64,000 bases of DNA from CAJINA01 sp964647585 (GCA_964647585.1 CAZYGG010000003.1:81138-145137); one strand, 5' to 3'; counted from the first letter of the stretch, positions 16,576-25,424 are shown. Notes: generated from the sequence alone by a model not told the origin. Program-made: numbers and translations.

Positions 16576-17289
16576 ATGACAAACAGGATGGACAGCATGG
16601 ATTTTGATTTTAAGCCGTACTTTGATAAGTACGAGGAGCTGGTTACAGCTGCGGAAGAGGCCTTTGATCGGGTTAAAAATGACCACGCAGATTGTGTGAA
16701 ATGTAAGGTGGGATGCGCGGACTGCTGCCATGCGCTTTTCGATTTGACTCTGATTGAGGCTCTGTATATCAATCATAAATTCAAGACAGCGTTTACGGGT
16801 GAAAAACGAGAGCCGCTTCTGGAGCGGGCCAACCGGTCTGATCGAAAAGTACATAAAATTAAAAAGAAGGCTCACAAGCTGCTTCAAGAGGGACGCAAGG
16901 ATGAAGAAATCTTGGAGCAGATTGCGGCCGAAAAAGTGCGGTGCGCGCTTTTAAACAACCAGGATTTGTGCGACCTTTATGATTTCCGGCCAATTACCTG
17001 CCGGTTATATGGGGTGCCTACAGCCATTGGCGGCAAGGCACATACCTGTGGTTTGTCGGGCTTTTCCGAGGGGGAGGCATACCCGACCGCCAACCTGGAC
17101 CGTATCCTGTCGGCCCTGATAGACCTTTCGAATGCCCTGGTGGCGGATCTGAAATCCAGATTTACAACCATGGGGGAGATGCTGGTGCCACTTTCAATGG
17201 CGCTATTGACGGATTATGATGATGAGTACCTGGGTCTTAAAGAGGCGGCCGAAAAGAGCCAGGAACGTATGGAGGGTGAGAATGAGTAA
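16576..17289 (+). CDS. YkgJ-family cysteine-cluster protein
   Basis: A 237-residue protein with the YkgJ (CxxCxxxCC) pattern: CVKCKVGCADCCH near residues 40-50, then a CALL...CDLYDFRPITCRLYG block near 120-140 and a further Cys at about 153. These cysteines are thought to bind zinc or an Fe-S cluster; the biochemical role of the family is unproven. A charged helical insert (about residues 75-115) separates the clusters. The start is uncertain: ATG at 16576 has a weak site, and ATGs at 16588 and 16597 are possible. The 3' end overlaps the next gene by 8 bases, so the two are translationally coupled. A second YkgJ protein lies at 61.1-61.8 kb. Confidence 0.82.
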   Translation: MTNRMDSMDFDFKPYFDKYEELVTAAEEAFDRVKNDHADCVKCKVGCADCCHALFDLTLIEALYINHKFKTAFTGEKREPLLERANRSDRKVHKIKKKAHKLLQEGRKDEEILEQIAAEKVRCALLNNQDLCDLYDFRPITCRLYGVPTAIGGKAHTCGLSGFSEGEAYPTANLDRILSALIDLSNALVADLKSRFTTMGEMLVPLSMALLTDYDDEYLGLKEAAEKSQERMEGENE

Positions 17290-17647
17290 TCTTACACCGG
17301 AAGAAGAGGCCGCTAGAAAAAAGGCCATATTTGATACCATGTCACCCAGAGGGCAAAAATACATCCTTAAAAGAGGCTATGAACAGTGGGATCCTTTTGA
17401 AGAACCCAAGGATCCTATCGATATCCGGACGGATAAGACCAAGCGAACGACCCAGCAACTTGTACGGGAATTTTTGCAAATCTGCTCCCATGAAGAGTAT
17501 TCAACGGCCTATGGCAAGGGGGTCTTTGAGATTTGCCATGGGATTGTAAACGGCGATGATGCGAGTCGGGGTATGTTTGAGTTTTCATGTTGGTACCAGG
17601 ATCTTTTAAGGCGGGAAGGATTCCTGGAGGATAACGACAAAAAGTAG
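17282..17647 (+). CDS. Conserved-looking hypothetical protein coupled to YkgJ gene
   Basis: A 121-residue soluble protein that I do not recognise. The ATG at 17282 lies inside the end of the previous gene (ATGAGTAA overlap) and is preceded by GGAGG, so the start is well supported. The protein is acidic and mostly helical in appearance, starting MSNLTPEEEAARK, with a central RTTQQLVREFLQIC stretch and scattered Cys and Trp residues (C94-type positions are not in CxxC pairs). It has no signal peptide or membrane segment. Tight coupling suggests that it works with the YkgJ protein. A terminator follows 32 bases downstream, ending this two-gene unit. Confidence 0.75.
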   Translation: MSNLTPEEEAARKKAIFDTMSPRGQKYILKRGYEQWDPFEEPKDPIDIRTDKTKRTTQQLVREFLQICSHEEYSTAYGKGVFEICHGIVNGDDASRGMFEFSCWYQDLLRREGFLEDNDKK

Positions 17648-17679
17648 GGGAGCCTCATCTTGCAGGGTGGTGAAGATTT

Positions 17680-17713
17680 AGCCCGGTGCCTGAAAAGGGT
17701 ACCGGGCTTTTTT
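17680..17713 (+). terminator. Rho-independent terminator after the YkgJ unit
   Basis: The stem AGCCCGGTGCC pairs imperfectly with GGGTACCGGGCT around a TGAAAA loop, then six T at 17708-17713. Confidence 0.88.
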
Positions 17714-17923
17714 ATTCAGGCGCCTGCAAAACCGGATCACCCTCTCGTTCATCTGCTAGCGTAGATTCTCAGGTGCAAAAGTCCCGTAAGGGTAAAAAGT
17801 GGCCAGAAGGTCTGTTTTTAGTGAAAAAAGGGGCGAAAAACACGCTATTTAGCCCCAAATGCAAAATCAGGGAAAGGCATACAACAGTATGCGGGCGGGT
17901 GTGATCGGGCCATATACGGGCAA

Positions 17924-18166
17924 TCAGGCGGTCGGCCCGCGAGCCCTAGAGCACCAAGGGTTTGCGCGAAGAGAAACACAAGATATAGTAGGCAAATAGG
18001 ATTGATACACTATTTGTTGCGGTTTTAGCCGAGCTGTCACGATATGTCCGTATAAATCGGCGAGCAGCCCTTTATAACGCAATGCGGCATGAATCCAGTG
18101 GCGAAAACTGAGTATCTGTTTCTGAAATACAAAAGCCCTGCCGATTCGTTCGACAGGGTAATCCAA
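17924..18166 (-). other. Unassigned 80-codon frame, possible gene remnant
   Basis: The gap 17714-18251 has no convincing gene. The best frame is this minus-strand one, starting MDYPVERIGRAFVFQKQILS. In-frame codons continue upstream of the ATG without a start (EDYAL), suggesting a truncated fragment of a longer protein. The first ~60 residues look protein-like (mixed hydrophobic and basic), while the last ~20 look like read-through. I do not recognise the family; a decayed transposase or accessory gene is possible. A small stem-loop (GCACCTCAAAGGTGC) lies at 18207-18221. Confidence 0.3.
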
Positions 18167-18251
18167 AGCATAGTCCTCTGGGCCAAGATGCTTTACATTT
18201 TAGGTAGCACCTCAAAGGTGCCGCAGGCGGTTATCTGCCACACCGATCGGT

Positions 18252-19376
18252 TTACACCATAAAGCTCCAGAGAATACCAGCGCAGATGGCTGAACCAATG
18301 ACACCGGATGAATTACAGGCCATGGCATGCATGAGCAGAAAGTTGGTCGGGTCTTCTTTCAGGCCGGTCAGGTGAACCTCGCGGGCCGAACCGGGAACCG
18401 CGGATACGCCAGCGGCCCCCAGCAGCGGGTTGATTTTTTCTTTCGAAAAAAGGTTCATAAGTTTGGCGAAAAGGACACCGGAAGCTGTCGCAATGCTGAA
18501 GGCAACCGCGCCGAGGAAAAATATACCGACGGATTTTCCAGTCAGGAAAACGTCGCCCTGGGTGCTGGCTCCTACCGTGAGACCCAGAAAAATAGTGGCG
18601 GTGTCTATGATGGCGCTGCTGGCGGTTTTTGCCAGGCGGTCAACGACACCCGACTCTTTCATGATATTACCGAAGAAAAACGTTCCCAGCAGGGGAATCG
18701 ATGCCGGGGCGAGAAAGCAGCACAACAGCAGACCAACCACGGGAAAAATCAGCAACTCTTTTTTGGATGGCTGGCGAGGTTCGGACATGCGGATCAGCCG
18801 TTCCTCCCGGGTGGTGAGCAGTCGCATGATCGGCGGCTGGATGATGGGAATGAGCGCCATGTAAGAGTAGGCGGCAATGGCGATGGGCCCGATTAAATGC
18901 GGGGCCAGTTTGGCTGTCAAGAAAATGGATGTCGGCCCGTCGGCACCACCAATAATAGCAATCGAAGCGGCCTCCTTGGGTAAGAAGCCGAGGCCCAGGG
19001 CGCTGAGCAGGGTAAAAAAGATGCCCATCTGGGCCGCCGCCCCCAACAGCATAAGCTTAGGGCGAGCCAGCAGTGATGAAAAGTCGGTCATGGCCCCCAG
19101 TCCCAGAAAAACGATGGAAGGGTAAAGACCGGTGGTGACCCCGAAATAGAGGTAGTGCAGGACACTGTTCGGCTCGTAGATGCCGAGTCCGAAGCCTTTG
19201 AAGAAGGGCACGTTTCCCACCAGGACGCCAAAGCCGATAGGCAGCAGCAGCAGGGGTTCATACTGTTTGGCAATGGCCAGGTATAGAAAAAGGCAGCCCA
19301 CCAGGATCATAGTCACATGGCGCCAGTCTGCCAGGTAATAGCCGGTGTTGGATAAAAATTGAACTAGCAGGTCCAT
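18252..19376 (-). CDS. Na+-pumping decarboxylase beta subunit (OadB/GcdB/MmdB family)
   Basis: Integral membrane subunit that couples decarboxylation of carboxybiotin to Na+ export. The 374-residue protein has about ten hydrophobic segments. The family signature IIGGADGPTSIFLTAKLAP, containing the membrane aspartate that binds Na+, is intact. A second conserved region is near GLTVGASTQGDVFL. The paired gamma-like gene lies immediately upstream on the same strand. No alpha (carboxyltransferase) or biotin-carrier gene is nearby, so the substrate (oxaloacetate, methylmalonyl-CoA, glutaconyl-CoA or malonate) cannot be assigned. The start ATG codes MDLLVQFLSN, with AGGAAAC upstream. Confidence 0.92.
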   Translation of the reverse strand: MDLLVQFLSNTGYYLADWRHVTMILVGCLFLYLAIAKQYEPLLLLPIGFGVLVGNVPFFKGFGLGIYEPNSVLHYLYFGVTTGLYPSIVFLGLGAMTDFSSLLARPKLMLLGAAAQMGIFFTLLSALGLGFLPKEAASIAIIGGADGPTSIFLTAKLAPHLIGPIAIAAYSYMALIPIIQPPIMRLLTTREERLIRMSEPRQPSKKELLIFPVVGLLLCCFLAPASIPLLGTFFFGNIMKESGVVDRLAKTASSAIIDTATIFLGLTVGASTQGDVFLTGKSVGIFFLGAVAFSIATASGVLFAKLMNLFSKEKINPLLGAAGVSAVPGSAREVHLTGLKEDPTNFLLMHAMACNSSGVIGSAICAGILWSFMV

Positions 19377-19398
19377 TTAATCTGTTTCCTTAATGACT

Positions 19399-19788
19399 CT
19401 ATGTGATAGATTTCCAAGCAAATTGACCTTCTCCCTGCGATATCAGGATACCGGCCTCACGAAAGGCCCGGATGGTCAGGTGGGGATGGGGATAATTATT
19501 TTTCTGGGTGAGCGCGTACAGCGCTTCCAGACCGAAACTTTCCGGCAGCTGTTTGACAAGCGGTTCATAAAGCGCCGCAACTTTTTCGAGGTTTTCTGGA
19601 AAAATTTCGGGAATCCTGTCAGGGTCGGCCGCCTCGGGCGCGGCCTCTTTTTTTTCAATAACTTCCACCAGCCGGTGGAGCTGGGAAATAATAAAGGACA
19701 GGACCGACAGCCCTGTCATGACAATCAAGGCGCCGGCAAGGGCCATGGCCCAGCCATTATTGGCGGTTATTGACTCAAAACTAAACAC
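19399..19788 (-). CDS. OadG-like gamma subunit of Na+-pumping decarboxylase
   Basis: A 129-residue protein with one N-terminal membrane helix (about residues 13-38, NGWAMALAGALIVMTGLSVL) of the OadG type, followed by an acidic Pro/Ala-rich linker (about 46-62). A soluble domain of about 65 residues follows, longer than the tail of classical OadG. OadG anchors the alpha subunit to OadB and carries Zn2+ in some species. It lies 22 bases upstream of the beta subunit gene, so they form one transcript. AGGAGGTTCACGG precedes the ATG, a strong site. Confidence 0.75.
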   Translation of the reverse strand: MFSFESITANNGWAMALAGALIVMTGLSVLSFIISQLHRLVEVIEKKEAAPEAADPDRIPEIFPENLEKVAALYEPLVKQLPESFGLEALYALTQKNNYPHPHLTIRAFREAGILISQGEGQFAWKSIT

Positions 19789-19978
19789 CGTGAACCTCCT
19801 TAGTATTTTATGACTGACATCCAGAGTTTTCGTCGAGTGCGTGGAATTCTTTCAGCAGGCATTTAGAGGGACGAAAAGAAAAATATTCAAATATTAAAAA
19901 AAAGTATCATAACTCACAATTAGGGATTAATGTCAATAGATTAATATGTGCTTCAGGGTCTGTCAGCCATTGGCGGTA

Positions 19979-21472
19979 TCAATGCTGCAGGCCGGCCATC
20001 ATCAGGCCGATCTGCTCAACTTTCCCGGCGTCGGCAACCGGAAACGTGTCCACCAGTTTTCCTGAGTAGATCACCGCAACGCGGTCAGACAGGGAGAGAG
20101 CTTCTTTCAAGTCTCCGGTCACCAGGAGAATTCCGGCGCGGTCACGGGCCTGCAGCAGCAGGTTCCAGACCTCTTCAGTGGCCCCTATATCCAGGCCCTG
20201 GGTAGGCTGTTCGGCTACAATCAAGCGCGGTCGCCGGAAGAATTCCCGAGCCAGAACCAGCTTCTGCAAGTTGCCGCCGGATAACTGTCGGGCAGTTGCG
20301 TTCATGCGGCCGGGCTGGACATCGAAAGCCTTTATCAGGTCTGCCGCTTTTTCCCGGGCGGCCTTTTTCAGTAACCAGGGGCCGGTACAAAATGCGTGTC
20401 GGGTAGTGATTAAAAAATTGTCCAGAAGGTTCATTTGCGGGCAGGTGGCCAGCCCCTGGCGGTCCTCGGGAATGTAGCTTAACAGATTGTCCCGGTTGGT
20501 CGTTCGATAAAATTTCTGCCACTGTTTTCCGAAAATGGAGATGTTCCCGGTGGTTGGCCGATGGAGACCGCAGACAATTTCAACGAGCCGTTTTTGTCCA
20601 TTGCCGGCCACACCCACCAGGCCTAGAATTTCGCCCTGACGCAGTTCCAGATTCATATCCTGCAGGACGTCGTCCGTGAAGTTGTTGATGTTAAGGACCC
20701 GCTGCCGGGGCTCCAGCGGGCATCGGTCCACTTGCAGAATTACCTCCCGGCCCACCATTTTACGGGCCAGTTCGGCCCGGGAAGTCACCTCCCCGGCAAC
20801 CATTTTTTCAGTCAGGGCCCCCCGCCGCAAAATGGCTATTTCATCCGCCAGCGCGAGCACTTCGGCAAGCTTATGGCTGATGAAGATAATGGCCTTGCCC
20901 TGGCGTGACATCTGTTTCAAGGCCCGGAAAAGCAGTTCGATTTCCGGTGGTGTCAGGACCGCGGTGGGTTCATCGAAAATAAGAATACGGCTGTCCCGGT
21001 GGAGCAGCCGTAGAATTTCAACCCGTTGTTTTTCACCCATGGAGAGAGTTGCAACTTTAGCATCCGGATCGATTTCCAGACCGGAAGCATTGGAGAGCTC
21101 AAGGACCCGATCCCGCATCAAGTTGCGGTTTAGAAGCGGCCCGGCCTCCTGACCCAGAAAGATGTTCTCTGCAACGGTCATGGCTTCAATCAATTTAAAA
21201 TGCTGGTAGACCATGCCGATCCCGTAACCGATGGCACTGCGGGTACTGCTGAGGTTCACTTTGCGGTCATCAATGAAAATGGCGCCGCTATCGGGAACGA
21301 GCTGACCGGCCAGGATGCTCATCAGGGTGCTTTTACCGGCGCCGTTCTCACCGAGCAGGGCTGTGATGGTGCCGGCCTTGATATCAAGGGAGATATCCCG
21401 GTTGGCCTGCACCGGTCCAAAGGCCTTGCTGATTTTTTCTAAGCGTACCAGAACTTGGGCGGTCGAGGTCAT
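19979..21472 (-). CDS. Double-ATPase subunit of purine/nucleoside-type ABC importer
   Basis: A 497-residue protein with two fused ABC domains, as in RbsA-like and BMP-associated importers. The first half has Walker A GENGAGKST (~residue 41), LSMGEKQRVEIL and the Walker B IFDEPTAVLTP. The second half has a degenerate Walker A (GVAGNGQKRLVEI), LSGGNLQKLVLAREF and VAEQPTQGLDIGA. The start at 21472 overlaps the gpt stop by one base; a start 24 codons earlier would lie inside gpt. It energises the two permeases encoded upstream in the operon. Order on the transcript: binding protein, permease, permease, gpt, ATPase. Confidence 0.93.
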   Translation of the reverse strand: MTSTAQVLVRLEKISKAFGPVQANRDISLDIKAGTITALLGENGAGKSTLMSILAGQLVPDSGAIFIDDRKVNLSSTRSAIGYGIGMVYQHFKLIEAMTVAENIFLGQEAGPLLNRNLMRDRVLELSNASGLEIDPDAKVATLSMGEKQRVEILRLLHRDSRILIFDEPTAVLTPPEIELLFRALKQMSRQGKAIIFISHKLAEVLALADEIAILRRGALTEKMVAGEVTSRAELARKMVGREVILQVDRCPLEPRQRVLNINNFTDDVLQDMNLELRQGEILGLVGVAGNGQKRLVEIVCGLHRPTTGNISIFGKQWQKFYRTTNRDNLLSYIPEDRQGLATCPQMNLLDNFLITTRHAFCTGPWLLKKAAREKAADLIKAFDVQPGRMNATARQLSGGNLQKLVLAREFFRRPRLIVAEQPTQGLDIGATEEVWNLLLQARDRAGILLVTGDLKEALSLSDRVAVIYSGKLVDTFPVADAGKVEQIGLMMAGLQH

Positions 21473-21960
21473 TATTGTATTTCCGGGTTGCGACAAATCG
21501 GCTGCACGAACTGGGATTCGGAATCCCAGGGAAACAGGATCCACGTGTCCTGGCTCACTTCGGTAATGAACGTATCCACCAAAGGCCGGCCGGCCGGCTT
21601 GGCGTAAACGGTGGCAAAATGGGCCTTGGGAAGCATTTCCCGTACCGAGCGGGCGGTGTTGCCGGTATCCACCAGGTCGTCAATGATCAACCAGCCTTCG
21701 CCATTGCTATTAACGGACTTGAGAACCTCGATTTCGCCCTGACGATCCTGCCAGGAATAGCTGGCGATGCAAACGGTATCCACCAGGCGGATGTCCAGTT
21801 CCCGGGCAATGATAGCCGCCGGGACGAGGCCGCCCCGGGTAACAGCGATGATGCCCTCGAAAAAATCCATATCCAACAGCCGCCACGCCAGGGCTTTTGA
21901 ATCACGATGCAGTTGTTCCCATGAAATGGGATACATTTTGGTATACGGTTTGTCTTCCAT
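21472..21960 (-). CDS. gpt: Xanthine/guanine phosphoribosyltransferase-like enzyme
   Basis: Converts guanine, xanthine or hypoxanthine with PRPP to the nucleotide. The 162-residue protein carries the PRPP loop in WLIIDDLVDTGNTARS and the phosphate loop AVTRGGLVPAAII, and matches Gpt in length. It lies inside an ABC-importer operon between the second permease and the ATPase, which strongly suggests that the importer brings in purine bases and this enzyme traps them. Substrate preference among purines cannot be read from the sequence. Confidence 0.88.
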   Translation of the reverse strand: MEDKPYTKMYPISWEQLHRDSKALAWRLLDMDFFEGIIAVTRGGLVPAAIIARELDIRLVDTVCIASYSWQDRQGEIEVLKSVNSNGEGWLIIDDLVDTGNTARSVREMLPKAHFATVYAKPAGRPLVDTFITEVSQDTWILFPWDSESQFVQPICRNPEIQ

Positions 21961-22118
21961 TATTTTTCCTCAGCAATGTTTAACAGGGTTTTACTTCAGC
22001 CTAAAACAAACTTCCAGGTTTCATAAAAGTTGAAGTCCAATTTTGCTATCGAAAATCGATTTCAGAATAATTTTCCCGAATCCGAATCAGCCTGAAGCAC
22101 GAAATTTCAGGCCATACG

Positions 22119-23039
22119 CTATTCCGCCGGTTCGATATTTACCCCCAGGGCCGCCGGCGCCTGGGCGCGCGTCCCCTTGCGAGAGGAAATAACCAGTACC
22201 AGCACCGTTAAACCATACGGCAGCATCAACAGCAAAGACGACGGGATATGCGTTCCCATGGCCTGCAGCCGGAGCTGAAAAGCCATGATGCCGCCAAAAA
22301 AATAGGCACCGATCAGGGCCCGTTCCGGGCGCCAGAAAGCGAAGATAACCAGGGCCACCGCAATCCAGCCTCGTCCGGCCGACATGCCGCTGGTCCACAG
22401 GTGCGTGTAAGCCAGGGAGAGATAAGCGCCCCCCAGCCCCACCAGAAAACCGCCGCCCATAACACCGGCCCAGCGGTAGAGATTAACGGGCAGGCCGGCG
22501 GCAAAGGCTGCGGCCGGGTATTCACCCACGCTGCGCAGCCGCAGTCCCCACTTGGTATTCCGGAAAAAAAGCCACAGGGCCGGGACGGTAAGGTACGAGC
22601 AGTAGACCAGCGGATCCTGGTTGAAAAACACCGGCCCGATACCGGGGATCTTTGAAAGCAGCGGCAGGGCCACCGGAGAAAAGCCGCCCACTTTTTGCCC
22701 GACAAACGGGGTGCCGAGATAATCAGCCAGCCCGGTGCCCAGGATGGTCAACGCCAGACCGGAGACCACCTGGTTGCCCTGGAAAACGATGCAGACAATC
22801 CCGTGCAGAGCTGCCAGGAGAGATCCGGCCAGCCCGCCGGCCAGGAAAGCAAGCGGGGCGTTGCCGGTGAGAAGGGCGGTAATAAAACCCGCCAGCGCCC
22901 CCACCATCATCATGCCTTCGACCCCGAGGTTTAAAATCCCGACCTTTTCAGTAATGATCTCTCCCAGGGTGGCAAAGAGTATCGGGGTACCGGACTGAAC
23001 CGTGGCCGCCAGCAGTAATATGAAGATTTCCAGTGTCAT
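22119..23039 (-). CDS. ABC importer permease (second, RbsC/BMP type)
   Basis: A 306-residue inner-membrane protein with about eight hydrophobic segments, starting MTLEIFILLLAATVQSGTPILFATLGEI. The block EKVGILNLGVEGMMMVGA is the signature of the smaller permease in nucleoside/BMP-type importers (YufQ, NupC/PnrE-like). It pairs with the larger permease encoded just upstream. The 153-base gap between the two permease genes holds a periodic-arm inverted repeat, unusual inside an operon. Confidence 0.92.
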   Translation of the reverse strand: MTLEIFILLLAATVQSGTPILFATLGEIITEKVGILNLGVEGMMMVGALAGFITALLTGNAPLAFLAGGLAGSLLAALHGIVCIVFQGNQVVSGLALTILGTGLADYLGTPFVGQKVGGFSPVALPLLSKIPGIGPVFFNQDPLVYCSYLTVPALWLFFRNTKWGLRLRSVGEYPAAAFAAGLPVNLYRWAGVMGGGFLVGLGGAYLSLAYTHLWTSGMSAGRGWIAVALVIFAFWRPERALIGAYFFGGIMAFQLRLQAMGTHIPSSLLLMLPYGLTVLVLVISSRKGTRAQAPAALGVNIEPAE

Positions 23040-23060
23040 TACTTAAAAATTTCTGCAACA

Positions 23061-23134
23061 GGTTCCCGGTTCAAGGTTCCCCGTTCAGGGTTTCAAACCT
23101 TTGAACCCTGAACCTTTGAACCCTGAACCTCCAA
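23061..23134. repeat. Inverted repeat with 7/8-base-periodic arms, between permease genes
   Basis: The left arm (23061-23097) is a run of GGTTC-type units spaced 7-8 bases apart. The right arm contains an exact 15-base tandem duplication (CCTTTGAACCCTGAA at 23098-23112 and 23113-23127), which is one 7-mer plus one 8-mer of the complementary unit. The arms meet with almost no loop. It lies between two permease genes of one operon. Confidence 0.85.
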
Positions 23135-23192
23135 CATTTCTTTTTCCCGCGGTCTTTCGGTTTTACAGTGAAGCCCGAATCTGACCGTGTTG

Positions 23193-24257
23193 TCACGCCT
23201 TCTTATTTATCCCCACCCGGTATTGAGTGAAAAATCCGGCTGCCAGAACCGTGAGCAGTATCAATCCTTCCATAATACTGCCGAAGGCCGCCGGAACCTG
23301 AAAATCAAGCTGCAGATTTTCCACGCCGACTCTTAACCCGGCCAGAAGAAACGAAGCCAGACCGATATACAGGGGGTTCAGTTTGGCCAGCCAGGCCACC
23401 ACGATGGCGGTATACCCGTAGCCGACCATAATGCTGGGCTGCAAGCGGTTGAGGTTGGCGGAGGCCTCCAGGAAACCGGCACTACCGGCCAAAGCCCCGC
23501 TGATAATCATCACCAGCGCGACCAGGCGTTCATACGGTAGCCGGGCGTAACGGGCGCAGCGAACATTTTCCCCGCTGGCGGCCAGTTCAAACCCCAGCCG
23601 GGAAAAGCGGAAGAAGATCCAGATGAGAATTCCGAAAAGAAAACAGAGGAGGATTCCCCAGTTGACACTGGTGGAGCCGATTGTTTTGACAATGGCCCCT
23701 GGCGAAAAAACCGGTGTCATGGGGAAACCATAGCTCTCTGTGTCTTTCCAGCGACCATAGACCAGGTAGTCGAGAAAGAGAATCGCGATATAATTCATCA
23801 TCAGGGAGACAATGATTTCATTGGCCTTCATACGGAGTTTCAGGAGCGCGGGAATGAGGCCCCAGAGCCCACCCAGGAGAAGAGACATGATCAGCATGCC
23901 GGAAAGCAAAAACCAGGATGCCTGGTTTTCAAAGGTCAGGGCAAACCAGGTGGCGCCGATGGCACCGAGGGCAAACTGTCCCTCTGCGCCGATGTTCCAG
24001 ATCTGCAGCCGGAAGGCCACGGCCACGCCCAGGGAGCAGAGGAACAGGGGCACCGCTTTCAACAGGCAGTCCTCCAGGGCCCAGACGGTGCCGAAAGCTC
24101 CCTGAAACAGGTGCATGATACCGACCAGGGCCGGTTTGCCCTGGAGCGCCAGCATCACCGCGCTGAGCCCCAGAGAGAGCAGCACGGCCCCTGAAAAAAT
24201 AAGACAGGAGTGCCAGATCGGCAGCTCCTGTCTTCTATGAACCCTGAGTTGCATCAT
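23193..24257 (-). CDS. ABC importer permease (first, larger)
   Basis: A 354-residue inner-membrane protein with about nine or ten hydrophobic helices. LQIWNIGAEGQFALGAIGATW matches the conserved cytoplasmic motif of the larger permease in BMP/nucleoside importers (YufP/NupB-like), and RMKANEIIVSLMMNYIA is also typical. The gene starts 3 bases after the stop of the binding protein gene, so the two are cotranscribed. The N-terminus is basic (MQLRVHRRQE), as expected for a cytoplasmic end. Confidence 0.92.
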   Translation of the reverse strand: MMQLRVHRRQELPIWHSCLIFSGAVLLSLGLSAVMLALQGKPALVGIMHLFQGAFGTVWALEDCLLKAVPLFLCSLGVAVAFRLQIWNIGAEGQFALGAIGATWFALTFENQASWFLLSGMLIMSLLLGGLWGLIPALLKLRMKANEIIVSLMMNYIAILFLDYLVYGRWKDTESYGFPMTPVFSPGAIVKTIGSTSVNWGILLCFLFGILIWIFFRFSRLGFELAASGENVRCARYARLPYERLVALVMIISGALAGSAGFLEASANLNRLQPSIMVGYGYTAIVVAWLAKLNPLYIGLASFLLAGLRVGVENLQLDFQVPAAFGSIMEGLILLTVLAAGFFTQYRVGINKKA

Positions 24258-24260
24258 TAT

Positions 24261-25322
24261 TTACTCGGTGGTGCCGATAACACCTTTTACAAACCAGGTC
24301 ATGCCCAGGAGCACCTTATCTTCCGCAACTGAATTCGCGGCGATTTTTACATTGCCGGCCTGGTCCCGGATGGGGCCTTTAAAAACTTTGGCTTTCCCGG
24401 ATGTCAGATCCGCTTTCATGGCCAGGACTTTTTTCTGGACCTTGGCAGGAACCATGTCGCTGAAAGGCGCCAGGTCTACGATCCCCTGGTCCATTCCCGG
24501 CCAGACCGCACTGCTTTTCCAGGTGCCGTTTTTAATCTGGTTGACAACGCCGACGTAGTAGGGGCCCCAATTCCAGATCGGGGCGGTTAAATGTGCCTTG
24601 GGGGCAAAAGCCGACATGTCGGAGTTGTAACCAATTGAATAAACACTTTTTTCCTGGGCAGCTTCCTGGGGGCCCGGGCTGTCCTGATGCTGGGCGATGA
24701 CGTCTGCCCCGATATCCAGCAGGCTCTTGGCAGCCTCTTTTTCAGTGGCCGGATCGTACCAGGTCTTGGTCCAGACGACCCGCACTTCCACATCCGGATT
24801 AACGCTCTGGGCGCCCAGGGTGAAGGCGTTGATCCCCCGGATTACTTCGGGGATCGGGAACGCCGCCACATAGCCCAGTATATTTTTTTTCGTCATGGCG
24901 CCGGCCACCATGCCGGAGAGGTAGCGCGCCTGGTACATGCGGCCGAAATAGTTGCCCATGCGTTTGCCGGTTTTATACCCGGAGCAGTGCATGAAAACGG
25001 TTTTGGGAAACTTCTCGGACACTTTGAGCATGGGGTCCATGTAACCGAAGCTGGTGGCAAAGATGACATCGTAACCCTTGCGGGCCATGTTCTGGATCAC
25101 CCTTTCAGAATCTGGGCCCTCCTTGACCGACTCCACAAAGGAGGTGGTGACACCGTCCATGGCTTCGACCGCCAGGCGTCCCTTGTTGTGGGCATAGGAC
25201 CACCCCGCATCACCCACCGGGGAGACGTAGACAAATCCCACTTTGAGGTCTTTAGCGGCCACGGGTTGTACAGCCAAGCCCAGCAACAGTCCGAGGGCTA
25301 ACAACACAGCAATTTTTTTCAT
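24261..25322 (-). CDS. BMP-family (PnrA-like) substrate-binding protein
   Basis: Periplasmic binding protein that delivers substrate to the two permeases. The 353-residue precursor has a cleavable signal peptide (residues 1-23, ending QPVAAKD) without a lipobox cysteine. The mature start LKVGFVYVSPVGDAGWSYAHNKG is the BMP signature. Characterised members (PnrA) bind purine nucleosides; the Gpt gene in this operon points to purine bases or nucleosides here. First gene of the operon; GGAGTGATACC precedes the ATG. A purine riboswitch was looked for in the short leader and not seen. Confidence 0.93.
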   Translation of the reverse strand: MKKIAVLLALGLLLGLAVQPVAAKDLKVGFVYVSPVGDAGWSYAHNKGRLAVEAMDGVTTSFVESVKEGPDSERVIQNMARKGYDVIFATSFGYMDPMLKVSEKFPKTVFMHCSGYKTGKRMGNYFGRMYQARYLSGMVAGAMTKKNILGYVAAFPIPEVIRGINAFTLGAQSVNPDVEVRVVWTKTWYDPATEKEAAKSLLDIGADVIAQHQDSPGPQEAAQEKSVYSIGYNSDMSAFAPKAHLTAPIWNWGPYYVGVVNQIKNGTWKSSAVWPGMDQGIVDLAPFSDMVPAKVQKKVLAMKADLTSGKAKVFKGPIRDQAGNVKIAANSVAEDKVLLGMTWFVKGVIGTTE

Positions 25323-25424
25323 GGTATCACTCCTGTATTTAAAGATTTTTGGGTAAAGGTTTCATAGTTGCGTCCGCCGGGTCACAATGGAGAAAAAAAT
25401 TTTGAGTTATAGTGAGCAGGCCCC

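Noticed and set aside
17686..17904. 72-codon plus-strand frame
   Set aside because: Starts inside the terminator stem and has no site or family.
23040..23192. tRNA gene (GGTTC words)
   Set aside because: The GGTTC words belong to the periodic repeat; no cloverleaf.
25323..25424. Purine riboswitch in the importer leader
   Set aside because: Leader is short; no conserved loop words seen.
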